The translations under genes and the position numbers were made by a program. A stretch of DNA of 64,000 bases from Alphaproteobacteria bacterium (GTDB lineage Bacteria > Pseudomonadota > Alphaproteobacteria > VGDZ01). Under the pieces are notes generated by a model. It was not told the DNA's origin. It was given only the letters and a program-made list of their open reading frames with translations, and did not search any database. Positions within the stretch are counted from its first letter, which is position 1. Each line of letters starts with the position of its first letter. The stretch spans positions 1-64,000 of the forward strand of contig VGDZ01000005.1 of the NCBI GenBank assembly GCA_016869515.1, read 5' to 3'. Below are positions 1-8,831 of the stretch, one piece after another.

Positions 1-157
1 GCATCCCATCGGCCGCCAATTCGGGCGCCATCACCGCTGGCCCCGCCCCTTCGATCACGGGGGCGCAAGCAGCCAGCCCGACCGCCCCCGCCAGGGCCAG
101 GGCCAGCGCCAGAGCGCCGCCGCGGCGCTTATCCGATTGCCGCCAAAGGATAAACAT
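1..157 (-). CDS. Putative lipoprotein / secreted protein, N-terminal fragment (runs off the left edge)
   Basis: Minus-strand ATG at 157 reads MFILWRQSDKRRGGALALALALAGAVGLAACAPVIEGAGPAVMAPELAADGM; signal peptide with lipobox LAAC; open at window edge. Confidence 0.55.
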   Translation of the reverse strand, partial: MFILWRQSDKRRGGALALALALAGAVGLAACAPVIEGAGPAVMAPELAADGM

Positions 158-257
158 GCCAAACATTTGTCCCGGATCGCCTCGCCGCGCAGCCGTTTCG
201 CGACGGTAGCCGGCTTGTCTGAGCGCCGTCCATAGGTGCGACCATCACCTTGGGGCC

Positions 258-776
258 GTGATGCAGCAGCAGGGTTACAATCTTTCGCGACTGAAGATTC
301 TGGTCGTCGAGGACAACAAGAACATGCGCGTGATGATTCGCGCCATGCTCGAGGCCTTTGGCGTCAAGAACATACGCGAATGCGAGAACACCAAGGACGC
401 CTGGGAGCGCATACTCGAATTCGGTCCCGACATCATGATCCTGGACTGGATGCTGACGCCCGAGGACGGCATCGCCTTCGCCAAGCGCCTGCGCACCGCC
501 GAGGATAGCCCCAACCGCTTCCTGCCGATCGTCATGCTGACCGGCTACACCGAGACCCGGCACGTGATGGTGGCGCGCGACGCCGGCATCAACGAGTATC
601 TTGTCAAGCCGGTCTCGGGCCAGGCGCTGTACGGCCGCATCATCATGGCGATCGAGCATCCGCGGCCGTTCGTGCGCGCCAAAGGTTATTTTGGTCCCGA
701 CCGTCGCCGCCACAGGAAAAAGGACTATGATGGTCCCGAGCGGCGCAAGCCGGACGACAAGGACAAGGATGACTAA
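258..776 (+). CDS. CheY-like receiver-domain response regulator with basic GPDRRR tail
   Basis: LKILVVEDNKNMR...IMILDWML...LVKPV receiver signature; C-terminal YFGPDRRR. Confidence 0.9.
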   Translation: MMQQQGYNLSRLKILVVEDNKNMRVMIRAMLEAFGVKNIRECENTKDAWERILEFGPDIMILDWMLTPEDGIAFAKRLRTAEDSPNRFLPIVMLTGYTETRHVMVARDAGINEYLVKPVSGQALYGRIIMAIEHPRPFVRAKGYFGPDRRRHRKKDYDGPERRKPDDKDKDD

Positions 777-835
777 TCGGTGCCAAGGATGACTAAACGG
801 GGCGACGACGAGACGGGGCGAGACAGAGGGATTTA

Positions 836-1306
836 ATGGCCAAGAAGCACGAAATCATCGAACCGCCGAACAAGCTGTCGGATCGGGTGTCGAAAGGCGG
901 CCCCAATCCGATGGACGCCATCGCCAAGGCCGAGGCCAAGCTGCAGGAAATGGCCAAGGACTACGGCCAGTGGCTGGAAAACGACCTCGAGCAGGTCTAC
1001 GCCGCCCTGGCCAAGGCCCGCGCCGGCGGCGCCGAACGGGCGGCTCACGTCAAGGCGCTGCATGGCGCCGCCTTCAACATCAAGGGCCAGGCCGGCACCT
1101 TCGGCAAGCCGCTGTTGTCGCGCATCTCGAAATCGCTGTGCAAGCTGATCGAGGAGCGCGCCGAGTTCACCGACGAGGACCTGACCGTGGCCGCGACTCA
1201 TGTCGACGCGCTCAAGGCGGCGGCTGCCGGTCAGTACCCCGACAAGCTGGGCGAACAGGTGGCGATGGGGCTCGAGGGCATCGTCTCGAAGCGGCTGACG
1301 GCCTGA
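836..1306 (+). CDS. Hpt-like domain protein apparently lacking the phosphoacceptor histidine
   Basis: GAAFNIKGQAGTFGKPLLSRISKSLCKLIE resembles alphaproteobacterial Hpt (AHDxKGQxGxFxYPLxxxxxxxLCxxIE) but the H position is F. Confidence 0.65.
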   Translation: MAKKHEIIEPPNKLSDRVSKGGPNPMDAIAKAEAKLQEMAKDYGQWLENDLEQVYAALAKARAGGAERAAHVKALHGAAFNIKGQAGTFGKPLLSRISKSLCKLIEERAEFTDEDLTVAATHVDALKAAAAGQYPDKLGEQVAMGLEGIVSKRLTA

Positions 1307-1310
1307 GGCG

Positions 1311-1880
1311 ATGGCCGAGCTCACGCCGGTCGCGGCCAAGCCTAAGCTTTTCTCGGATTTGCGGGTGCTGGTGATCGAGGACGATCGCCAGATGCGGCTG
1401 TTGTTCAAGACCATGCTCGAGACCATGAACATCCGCAACGTGTTCGAGGCGGTCGACGGTCATGGCGGGCTGCAGCTGATGATGAGCAACGTCATCGATG
1501 TCGTGATCTGCGACTTGACCATGCGGCCGATGGACGGCATCGAATTCACCACGCTGTTGCGCCGGGCGCAGAACAGCCCCAGCCGCTATTGCCCGGTGAT
1601 CATGGTCACCGGCAATGCCACCGCCGCCACCGTCGCCAAGGCACGCGACTGCGGCATCAACGAATTCGCCGCCAAGCCGGTGGCGCCGGGCACGCTCAAG
1701 GCCCGGATCGAAGCCGCCATCGCCCGCCCGCGCCCCTTCATCCAGTCGACCGATTACTTCGGGCCCGACCGCCGCCGCGTGGCGCGACCCTTCGATGGAG
1801 AGGACCGGCGCGAGAACGAACCCGAGGACGCGCCCGCGCCCAAGCCGGACCCGACTGCCGCCAAGCCCAAGACCGAGTGA
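1311..1880 (+). CDS. CheY-like receiver-domain response regulator, paralogue of 258..776
   Basis: VLVIEDDRQMR...VVICDLTM...AAKPV; C-terminal YFGPDRRR tail. Confidence 0.9.
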   Translation: MAELTPVAAKPKLFSDLRVLVIEDDRQMRLLFKTMLETMNIRNVFEAVDGHGGLQLMMSNVIDVVICDLTMRPMDGIEFTTLLRRAQNSPSRYCPVIMVTGNATAATVAKARDCGINEFAAKPVAPGTLKARIEAAIARPRPFIQSTDYFGPDRRRVARPFDGEDRRENEPEDAPAPKPDPTAAKPKTE

Positions 1881-1902
1881 CATCGCAAGCAAAGGATCGA
1901 TC

Positions 1903-2751
1903 ATGCGCTTTCAGGGTACCGATTCCTACGTCGCCACCGACGATCTGATGGTGGCGGTCAACGCCGCCATCACCTTGCAGCGGCCGCTTCTGGTCAAGGG
2001 CGAACCCGGCACCGGCAAGACCATGCTGGCGTTCGAGATCGCGCGCGCGCTGGGCAAGCCGCTGCTGCAATGGCACATCAAGTCGACCACCAAGGCTCAG
2101 CAGGGCCTCTACGAATACGACGCGGTGTCGCGGCTGCGCGATTCCCAGCTCGGCGACGAACGGGTCAAGGACATCCGCAACTACATCGCCCGCGGCAAGC
2201 TGTGGGAGGCGTTCGGCGCCGACGGTTCGGTGGTGCTGCTGATCGACGAGGTCGACAAGGCCGACATCGAATTCCCCAACGACCTGCTGCTCGAACTCGA
2301 CCGCATGGAGTTCCACGTCTACGAGACCCAGGAAACCGTCAAGGCCAAGCACCGGCCGATCGTGATCATCACCTCCAACAACGAGAAGGAGCTGCCCGAC
2401 GCCTTCCTGCGCCGCTGCTTCTTCCACTACATCCGCTTCCCCGACCGCGACACCATGCAGCGCATCGTCGCCGTCCACCATCCCGACATCCAGAAGACGC
2501 TGGTGCGCGAGGCGCTCAACGTGTTCTACGAGCTGCGCGAGGTGCCGGGGCTGAAGAAGAAGCCCTCGACCTCGGAGCTGCTGGACTGGATCAAGCTGCT
2601 GATGGCCGAAGACATCCCGCCCGAGGCGCTGCGTGCCAAGGACCAGAAGGTGGTGATTCCGCCCCTGGCCGGGGCGCTGTTGAAGAACGAGCAGGACGTG
2701 CATCTGTTCGAGCGGCTGGCCTTCCTGGCCAAGCGCGAACGCGGCAACTGA
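1903..2751 (+). CDS. MoxR-family AAA+ ATPase
   Basis: MRFQGTDSYVATDDL; Walker A GEPGTGKT; Walker B VLLIDEVDKAD; ORF track start 1615 rejected in favour of ATG 1903. Confidence 0.93.
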   Translation: MRFQGTDSYVATDDLMVAVNAAITLQRPLLVKGEPGTGKTMLAFEIARALGKPLLQWHIKSTTKAQQGLYEYDAVSRLRDSQLGDERVKDIRNYIARGKLWEAFGADGSVVLLIDEVDKADIEFPNDLLLELDRMEFHVYETQETVKAKHRPIVIITSNNEKELPDAFLRRCFFHYIRFPDRDTMQRIVAVHHPDIQKTLVREALNVFYELREVPGLKKKPSTSELLDWIKLLMAEDIPPEALRAKDQKVVIPPLAGALLKNEQDVHLFERLAFLAKRERGN

Positions 2752-2758
2752 GCCGGCG

Positions 2759-3934
2759 ATGTTCGTCAACTTCTTCCTCGAACTGAAGAAGGCCAAGGTG
2801 CCGGTCACCTTGCGCGAATACCTCACCCTGCTCGAAGCCATGAAGCAGGGCATGGCCGAGTACGAGGTCGAGAAGTTCTACTATTTGTCGCGCGCGGCGC
2901 TGGTCAAGGACGAGAAGAACTTCGACAAGTTCGACCGCGTCTTCGGCCAGGTGTTCAAGGGCCTGGAAGGCAGCGGCGAAGCGGTGGTCGAGATTCCCGA
3001 GGAATGGCTGCGCAAGCTGGCCGAAAAGACCCTGAGCGAGGAGGAAAAGGCGCTGATCCAGTCGCTGGGCGGCTGGGAAAAGCTGATGGAGACGCTGAAG
3101 AAGCGGCTGGAGGAGCAGAAGGGCCGTCATCAGGGCGGCAACAAGTGGATCGGCACCGCCGGCACTTCGCCCTTCGGCGCCTATGGCTACAATCCCGAGG
3201 GCGTGCGCATCGGCCAGGACAAGTCGCGCAACCGCCGCGCCGTCAAGGTGTGGGACAAGCGCGAATACAAGAACCTCGACGACGACGTCGTGCTGGGCAC
3301 GCGCAACATCAAGGTGGCGCTGCGCCGGCTGCGGCAGCTGATCCGCCAGGGCGAGGCCGACGAACTCGACCTGCCCGAGACCATCCGCTCGACCGCCGAC
3401 AATGCCGGCTGGATCGACATCGTCATGCGCCCGCAGCGCCGCAACAAGGTCAAGGTGCTGCTGTTCCTCGACATCGGCGGCTCGATGGACGACCACGTCC
3501 GCGCCTGCGAGGAACTGTTCTCGGCGGCGCGCGGCGAACTCAAGCACCTCGAGCATTTCTACTTCCACAACTGCCTTTACGAAAAGGTGTGGAAGGACAA
3601 CCGTCGCCGCTACACCGAGACCACGCCGACCTGGCAGGTGCTGCACACCTACGGCCACGACTATCGCGTCGTCTTCGTCGGCGACGCCACCATGAGCCCC
3701 TACGAGATCGTCTATCCCGGCGGCTCGGTCGAGCACTGGAACGAGGAAGCGGGGCAAGTCTGGTTGCAGCGCGTGACCCAGATCTACCAGAAGGCGATCT
3801 GGCTGAACCCGGTGCCCGAGCAGCACTGGCAATACACGCCCTCGGTCCAGATCGTCCGCCAGATCATGGGCGAGCGGATGTATCCGCTGACGCTCGAGGG
3901 CCTGACCGGGGCGATGCGCGAATTGGCGCGATGA
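2759..3934 (+). CDS. VWA-domain (CoxE-like) protein
   Basis: MFVNFFLELKKAKVPVTLREYL; MIDAS-like LFLDIGGSMDDHV; paired with MoxR. Confidence 0.9.
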   Translation: MFVNFFLELKKAKVPVTLREYLTLLEAMKQGMAEYEVEKFYYLSRAALVKDEKNFDKFDRVFGQVFKGLEGSGEAVVEIPEEWLRKLAEKTLSEEEKALIQSLGGWEKLMETLKKRLEEQKGRHQGGNKWIGTAGTSPFGAYGYNPEGVRIGQDKSRNRRAVKVWDKREYKNLDDDVVLGTRNIKVALRRLRQLIRQGEADELDLPETIRSTADNAGWIDIVMRPQRRNKVKVLLFLDIGGSMDDHVRACEELFSAARGELKHLEHFYFHNCLYEKVWKDNRRRYTETTPTWQVLHTYGHDYRVVFVGDATMSPYEIVYPGGSVEHWNEEAGQVWLQRVTQIYQKAIWLNPVPEQHWQYTPSVQIVRQIMGERMYPLTLEGLTGAMRELAR

Positions 3935-4695
3935 TCGCGCGCCTGGTGGCGATCGCACAGGCGGCGGGCGCGGCCATCCTCGAACATTACGTGCGCGGCG
4001 CGGCGCCCAGGCTGAAGGCCGACCGCTCGCCGGTCACCGCCGCCGACGAGGCCGCCGAGGCGCTGATCCTGGAACGCCTGGGGCGGGAGTTTCCCGAGAT
4101 TCCGGTGGTGGCCGAAGAGGCCGAGGCGCGCGGCCTCGCCCCTGCCAACGTCGGGGCGCGCTTTTTCCTGGTCGATCCGCTCGACGGCACCAAGGAATTT
4201 GTCGCCGGCAATGGCGAGTTCACGGTCAATATCGGCCTGATCGAAAATGCTCGGCCCGTGGCCGGCGTGGTCCACGCCCCGACCCTGGAAGAAAGCTGGT
4301 GGGCCGAACGCGGCCGCGCCTGGCATCAGGCGGGGAACGCGGCGCCGGTCGCGATCGCCGCCCGCCGCCCGCCGTCCGAAGGCCTCACCGCCATGGTCAG
4401 CCGCTCGCACATGACGGCCGAGACCGAGGCCTTTCTTGCCCGCCTGCCGATCGCGGCGCGGCTGGTCTCGGGCAGCTCGGTCAAGTTCTGCCGCATCGCC
4501 GAGGGCCGGGCCGACATCTATCCCCGCCACGGGCCGACGCGGGAATGGGACAGCGCCGCCGCCCACGCCGTGCTGGCGGCCGCGGGCGGATCGGTGCGCG
4601 ATTTCGAGGGCCGCGATCTAAGCTACGGCAAGCCCGGCTGGCGCAACCCGGCCTTCGTCGCCCGCGGCCGCGGAGCGATCATGGCGGAAGGATGA
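3931..4695 (+). CDS. cysQ: Inositol monophosphatase family / 3'(2'),5'-bisphosphate nucleotidase
   Basis: FLVDPLDGTKEF and REWDSAAAHAVL motifs; ATGA overlap with upstream gene. Confidence 0.88.
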   Translation: MIARLVAIAQAAGAAILEHYVRGAAPRLKADRSPVTAADEAAEALILERLGREFPEIPVVAEEAEARGLAPANVGARFFLVDPLDGTKEFVAGNGEFTVNIGLIENARPVAGVVHAPTLEESWWAERGRAWHQAGNAAPVAIAARRPPSEGLTAMVSRSHMTAETEAFLARLPIAARLVSGSSVKFCRIAEGRADIYPRHGPTREWDSAAAHAVLAAAGGSVRDFEGRDLSYGKPGWRNPAFVARGRGAIMAEG

Positions 4696-6424
4696 CCCTC
4701 ACGATCGTCCCCTCGCCCGGGCGGCTGGCGATGTCCAGCGTGCCGCCGTGCAGGTCCACCAGCGCCTTGACGATCGACAGCCCCAGGCCCGTGCCGGAGA
4801 GGCGGTCGGTCGCGCCTTCGGCCTGTTCGTAGGGGCGTTGGAGCCGCGCCAGCGCTTCGGGCGCAATTCCGCGCCCGGTGTCGGAAACGCCCAGGCATGT
4901 CCGCCCCTCGGCTTCGGCGGCAAGGGCGATCGAGATCGAGCCTCCGTTCGGGGTGAACTTGACGGCGTTCGACAGAAGATTGAGGGCGATGCGGCCGAGC
5001 GCGTCGGCATCGGCCTCGACCGTCAGCCCAGCCGCCAGATCGACCGTCAGCGCCTGGCGCTTGGCTTCGGCCAGGGGCCGGATGATCTCGACCGCGCCCG
5101 CGATCGGCACGGCGGGATCGATCGGCGCGCGGCGCAGCGGATACTTGCCGGCTTCCAGCCGCGACAGGTCGAGCAGATCGTCCACCAGCTTCGACAGGAT
5201 GCCGCCGGCGCGACGGATCAAGGCGGCGTATTCGCGCGTCTTGGCCTCGTCGAAGCCGGGCAGGATTTCGAGCGATTCCGAAAAACCGAGGATGGCGTTG
5301 ATCGGGGTGCGGATGTCGTGGGTCAGCGACGCCCAGAGCCTTTGCCGGGCACGGTGCTCGCGCTCGAGACCGGCGCGGGCCGCGGACAGTTCGTCCTGGA
5401 GGCGGCGGTGCTCGGTCAGGTCGGTGATCCAAAGCGCCACGCCCTGGCCGCGGTTGTAGTCGATCCGCCCGAAGCTGAGCCGGGCGTACATCCGGCGGCC
5501 GCCGTCGAGCGCGACGAAGCCCTCGGCCTCCTGGCCATCGGCGCCGTCCAGCATGGCCCGCGCGGCCGCCGCCAGCGGCGCGGGGTCTTCCAGCAGATCC
5601 AGCGGCCGGCGGTCGGCAAAATTGGTGGCGTTGGCGCCCAACATGGCCGCCAGATGCTGTCCGACATAGCGGAACGCACCCAGATCGGGGGTCACGATCG
5701 CCACCCCGACGCGGCCAACCCCAAGCAGCGCCTTGGCGCTGGCCTCGATGCCGCGATTGAGTTCGATCGCGCAGGCGACGTTGTATCGATCCCGCGCGCG
5801 GCGATAGCGATCGTCGGCCGGGGTGCCGCGGCCGCGAATCGGCAGCACCGGCGACCAAGCGGGAAGACCCGGCGCGGACAAGTTCGCGACCACGAATCCG
5901 GCGACCCGCCCCGCGCCATCCTTCACCGGCAAAATCAGTCGCCGCCAGGTCAGCACCGCCAGGCCCGGGGTGTTGGAATTCTCGGTGTAGAGCGGACGGC
6001 CGGCGGCGGCGACGGTGTTGTAGATCGGTCCGTACAGCCAGGACGCCGCCGAGCGCGCCATCATCTGGCTGAGCGGCAGCCCGGTCCAATCGCGGCCGCT
6101 GCGCGCGGCGATGTTGCGGCCGTAGTGCAGGTAGAGATGATCGCGCCCGTCATCGACCAGCGCCACCGCCATGCAATCGGCGCCGAGCGCCGCTTGCGAA
6201 CCGGTGCGCAACTCGCGCGCCGCCCCCTCCAGGCCCAGCGCGGTCAGGGCCGGCCCCTGGGCGGCCAGCCGCCGCAGCACCGGCTGGTCGAGCGTTTCGG
6301 GGTCGGGATCCCAGCAGGCATAGACCGGCTCGAGTCCGGCCGCGATCGCGCGCTCGACCGTCTCCAGCGGATCTGCGGCGACGATCGCGCTGCGCGGGGC
6401 GTCTTGCGGCGCGACGGGGCGCAC
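4679..6424 (-). CDS. PAS-domain sensor histidine kinase
   Basis: H-box THDIRTPINAILGFSE, N-box ALNLLSNAVKFTPNGG, G-box GTGLGLSIV; GTG start 6424 chosen. Confidence 0.88.
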   Translation of the reverse strand: MRPVAPQDAPRSAIVAADPLETVERAIAAGLEPVYACWDPDPETLDQPVLRRLAAQGPALTALGLEGAARELRTGSQAALGADCMAVALVDDGRDHLYLHYGRNIAARSGRDWTGLPLSQMMARSAASWLYGPIYNTVAAAGRPLYTENSNTPGLAVLTWRRLILPVKDGAGRVAGFVVANLSAPGLPAWSPVLPIRGRGTPADDRYRRARDRYNVACAIELNRGIEASAKALLGVGRVGVAIVTPDLGAFRYVGQHLAAMLGANATNFADRRPLDLLEDPAPLAAAARAMLDGADGQEAEGFVALDGGRRMYARLSFGRIDYNRGQGVALWITDLTEHRRLQDELSAARAGLEREHRARQRLWASLTHDIRTPINAILGFSESLEILPGFDEAKTREYAALIRRAGGILSKLVDDLLDLSRLEAGKYPLRRAPIDPAVPIAGAVEIIRPLAEAKRQALTVDLAAGLTVEADADALGRIALNLLSNAVKFTPNGGSISIALAAEAEGRTCLGVSDTGRGIAPEALARLQRPYEQAEGATDRLSGTGLGLSIVKALVDLHGGTLDIASRPGEGTIVRVILPP

Positions 6425-6432
6425 GGTTCCGG

Positions 6433-7011
6433 TTAGCCCGGCGCGCGGCGTTCGGCCGCGCCCTCGTCCAGCCGCAGCCGGCCGAGGAAGGACAGCATCT
6501 CGAATTCGAGATTGAAGCGGCCGGGATCGTCCGCCGGCCGGCAGCGCGCACCGGCCAGTTCGTGGCTGGGGCCCTGGGTGGCGAACAGGAAGCAGCGCGC
6601 CCGCGGCGTGGTCACCAGGATGTAGGACAGCCGGCCGAGCGCGCGCTCGACATCCTTGACCTCGGCCTCGCGATAGACCGCGCCGGCGGCCTCCCGCACT
6701 TCGTCGGTGTCGACGATGCGCTTGAGCGCCGCGCGGTTGCTCTCGCCGGCCGCCCAGGTGCCCTGCTTGAGGCGGTCGTAGCGCACGAAGCCGCCCTCGA
6801 TGGCGACGTATTCGCGATAGCGATCGGGCAGCTCGACCTGGCGGCGCTCCTTGATCAGGCTTTGATCGAGCAGGATCGAAAGCCGCGATTCGGTGCGATG
6901 CAGCACTGTCTGTCGTGGCTCGCCCGCGGCCGCGGACGCCGGCGGAGGCGGCGGCGCCTGGGTCGCCGGCGTGCACGCCGCCAGCAGCAGGACGACCAAA
7001 GCGCGCTTCAT
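6433..7011 (-). CDS. Putative lipoprotein of unknown function
   Basis: MKRALVVLLLAACTP lipobox; ATGA overlap with upstream gene. Confidence 0.7.
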   Translation of the reverse strand: MKRALVVLLLAACTPATQAPPPPPASAAAGEPRQTVLHRTESRLSILLDQSLIKERRQVELPDRYREYVAIEGGFVRYDRLKQGTWAAGESNRAALKRIVDTDEVREAAGAVYREAEVKDVERALGRLSYILVTTPRARCFLFATQGPSHELAGARCRPADDPGRFNLEFEMLSFLGRLRLDEGAAERRAPG

Positions 7012-8822
7012 GGCTCCTCCCCTTGCCGCGCCAGGCGCATGGCCTCGGCCAGCATCGCCCGATCGCCGATCTGATTGGCCAGGATCAGCAGCAGTTTGGC
7101 CTGGACCAGCCGCGCCTGCTCGTCGCCGAGGCCCTGGGTCATGGCGATCAGATCGTCATAGAAACCGTCGGCATCGTCGAAATTGCTTTCGCGCCGGATC
7201 AGTCCTTCGGCCGGGGCGTGCGGCACGGGCGCCGCCGCGGGCGCGGCGCGGCCGAGGCAGCGGGCATGGGCCTGGCGCACCGCGTCGGCGTCGTAGCGCC
7301 GCCAGCGCGCGGCGACGTGGCTGTCGGGCCGGATCAGGCAGACCGTGCCCGGCTCGGCGTCGAACAACTGGGCGATTGCGGACTCGGTCTTGGGATCGAC
7401 CGCCACCACCCGCCAGCCGGTCTCGGGCGCGGGCACGGTGCCGCCGCGCTCGACGAAGGCCAACAAGGTAAAGCCGAGATCGAGCCGGTCGAGCAAGAAG
7501 CCGCCGGCCTTGAGCGGCGCGTTGGGCACCGGCGCGCCCGGCCGCAGGCCCTTGGTCGGGACGAAGCCCGCGCCGTCGGTGTTGAGCGGCGATCCGTCCA
7601 GCACCGCCGGCACCGACAGCCGGCCGGAATTGACCAGCGCGCGGGCGAAGGGCAGCGCGCGCGCCAACCGCAGCGCCGCCGTGCGCGCGATCTTGGCGAT
7701 GGCGCCGCCGGGGGCGATGAAATTGGTCGAGCGGGTCGAATTGAGGATGTTCTCGTCGGCGGCGTGGATGCGCTCGCGGTCGTAGGAGTCCAGCAGCGCC
7801 GCCGGCGCCTCGCCCGTGACCACGGCGGCCAGCTTCCAGCCCAGATTGTCGGCGTCCTGGATGCCGGAATTGGCGCCGCGCGCGCCGAACGGACTGACTT
7901 GATGGGCGGAATCGCCGGCGAAGATGACACGGCCATGGACGAAGCGGTCCAGCCGCCGGCATTGGAAGGTATAGACGCTCGACCAGGCGATCTCGACCTT
8001 GCGGTCCTCGCCCAGCATCTTCTTGACCCGCGGCACCACGTTCTCGGGCCGCTTCTCGACCTCGGGATCGGCGTTCCAGCCGAGCTGGAAATCGACCCGC
8101 CATTCGCCGTCGGCCTCCTTGTGCAACAACGCGGTCTGGCCGGTGTGGAAGGGCGGATCGAACCAGAAGCGCCGCAGCGCCGGCAGGTCGATGTCGGTCT
8201 TGACGTCGGCGATGAGAAAGCGGTCCTCGAACACCTGGCCCTTGAATTCGAGATCGAGCAGGCGGCGCGCCTGGCTGCGCGCGCCATCGCAAGCCAGCAC
8301 CCAATCCGCGCTCAGCCGATAGCGCCCTTCGGGCGTGGCCAGTTCGAGCGTGGCGCGTTTGGCGTCCTGGCTCAGCCCCGCCAGCCGCGTCAGCCAGCGC
8401 AGTTCGATCTTGGGCTCGGCCAGGCAGGCCTCGACCAGATGGCTTTCGACGTGGAATTGCTGGAGGTTGATGAAGGCCGGGAACTTGGCGTCGCCCGGGC
8501 TGGCGAGGCGGAACTGGAAGACCGGCTCGGGGCCGAAATGGACCGCGCCGTCGTACCAGGTGACGCCTTTTTCCATCATCCGCCCGGCGATGCCGACACG
8601 GTCGCAGATGTCCAGCGCGCGCCGCGCCCAGCACACCGCGCGGCTGCCGGTCGAGAGCGTGTCGTCGTCGTCCAGGATCACGCTGGCGACGCCGCGCTTG
8701 GCCAGATCCAGCGCCAGCACCATGCCGACCGGCCCGGCGCCGACGATGGCCACCGCAACATGCTGGCCGTCGCGCGCCAGCTCGGGCCGGAAAGGAAAGC
8801 GACGGGCTTGAGACTGGCTCAT
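7008..8822 (-). CDS. FAD-dependent aromatic-ring monooxygenase family (MhpA/PheA-like)
   Basis: VAIVGAGPVGMVLALDLAKRGV Rossmann; GRVIFAGDSAHQVSPFGARGANSGIQDADNLGWKL. Confidence 0.9.
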   Translation of the reverse strand: MSQSQARRFPFRPELARDGQHVAVAIVGAGPVGMVLALDLAKRGVASVILDDDDTLSTGSRAVCWARRALDICDRVGIAGRMMEKGVTWYDGAVHFGPEPVFQFRLASPGDAKFPAFINLQQFHVESHLVEACLAEPKIELRWLTRLAGLSQDAKRATLELATPEGRYRLSADWVLACDGARSQARRLLDLEFKGQVFEDRFLIADVKTDIDLPALRRFWFDPPFHTGQTALLHKEADGEWRVDFQLGWNADPEVEKRPENVVPRVKKMLGEDRKVEIAWSSVYTFQCRRLDRFVHGRVIFAGDSAHQVSPFGARGANSGIQDADNLGWKLAAVVTGEAPAALLDSYDRERIHAADENILNSTRSTNFIAPGGAIAKIARTAALRLARALPFARALVNSGRLSVPAVLDGSPLNTDGAGFVPTKGLRPGAPVPNAPLKAGGFLLDRLDLGFTLLAFVERGGTVPAPETGWRVVAVDPKTESAIAQLFDAEPGTVCLIRPDSHVAARWRRYDADAVRQAHARCLGRAAPAAAPVPHAPAEGLIRRESNFDDADGFYDDLIAMTQGLGDEQARLVQAKLLLILANQIGDRAMLAEAMRLARQGEEP

Positions 8823-8831
8823 GGCAGCACT

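Noticed and set aside
1615-1902. N-terminal extension of the MoxR ORF
   Set aside because: Out-of-frame overlap with the upstream receiver gene; ATG at 1903 gives the expected MoxR N-terminus.
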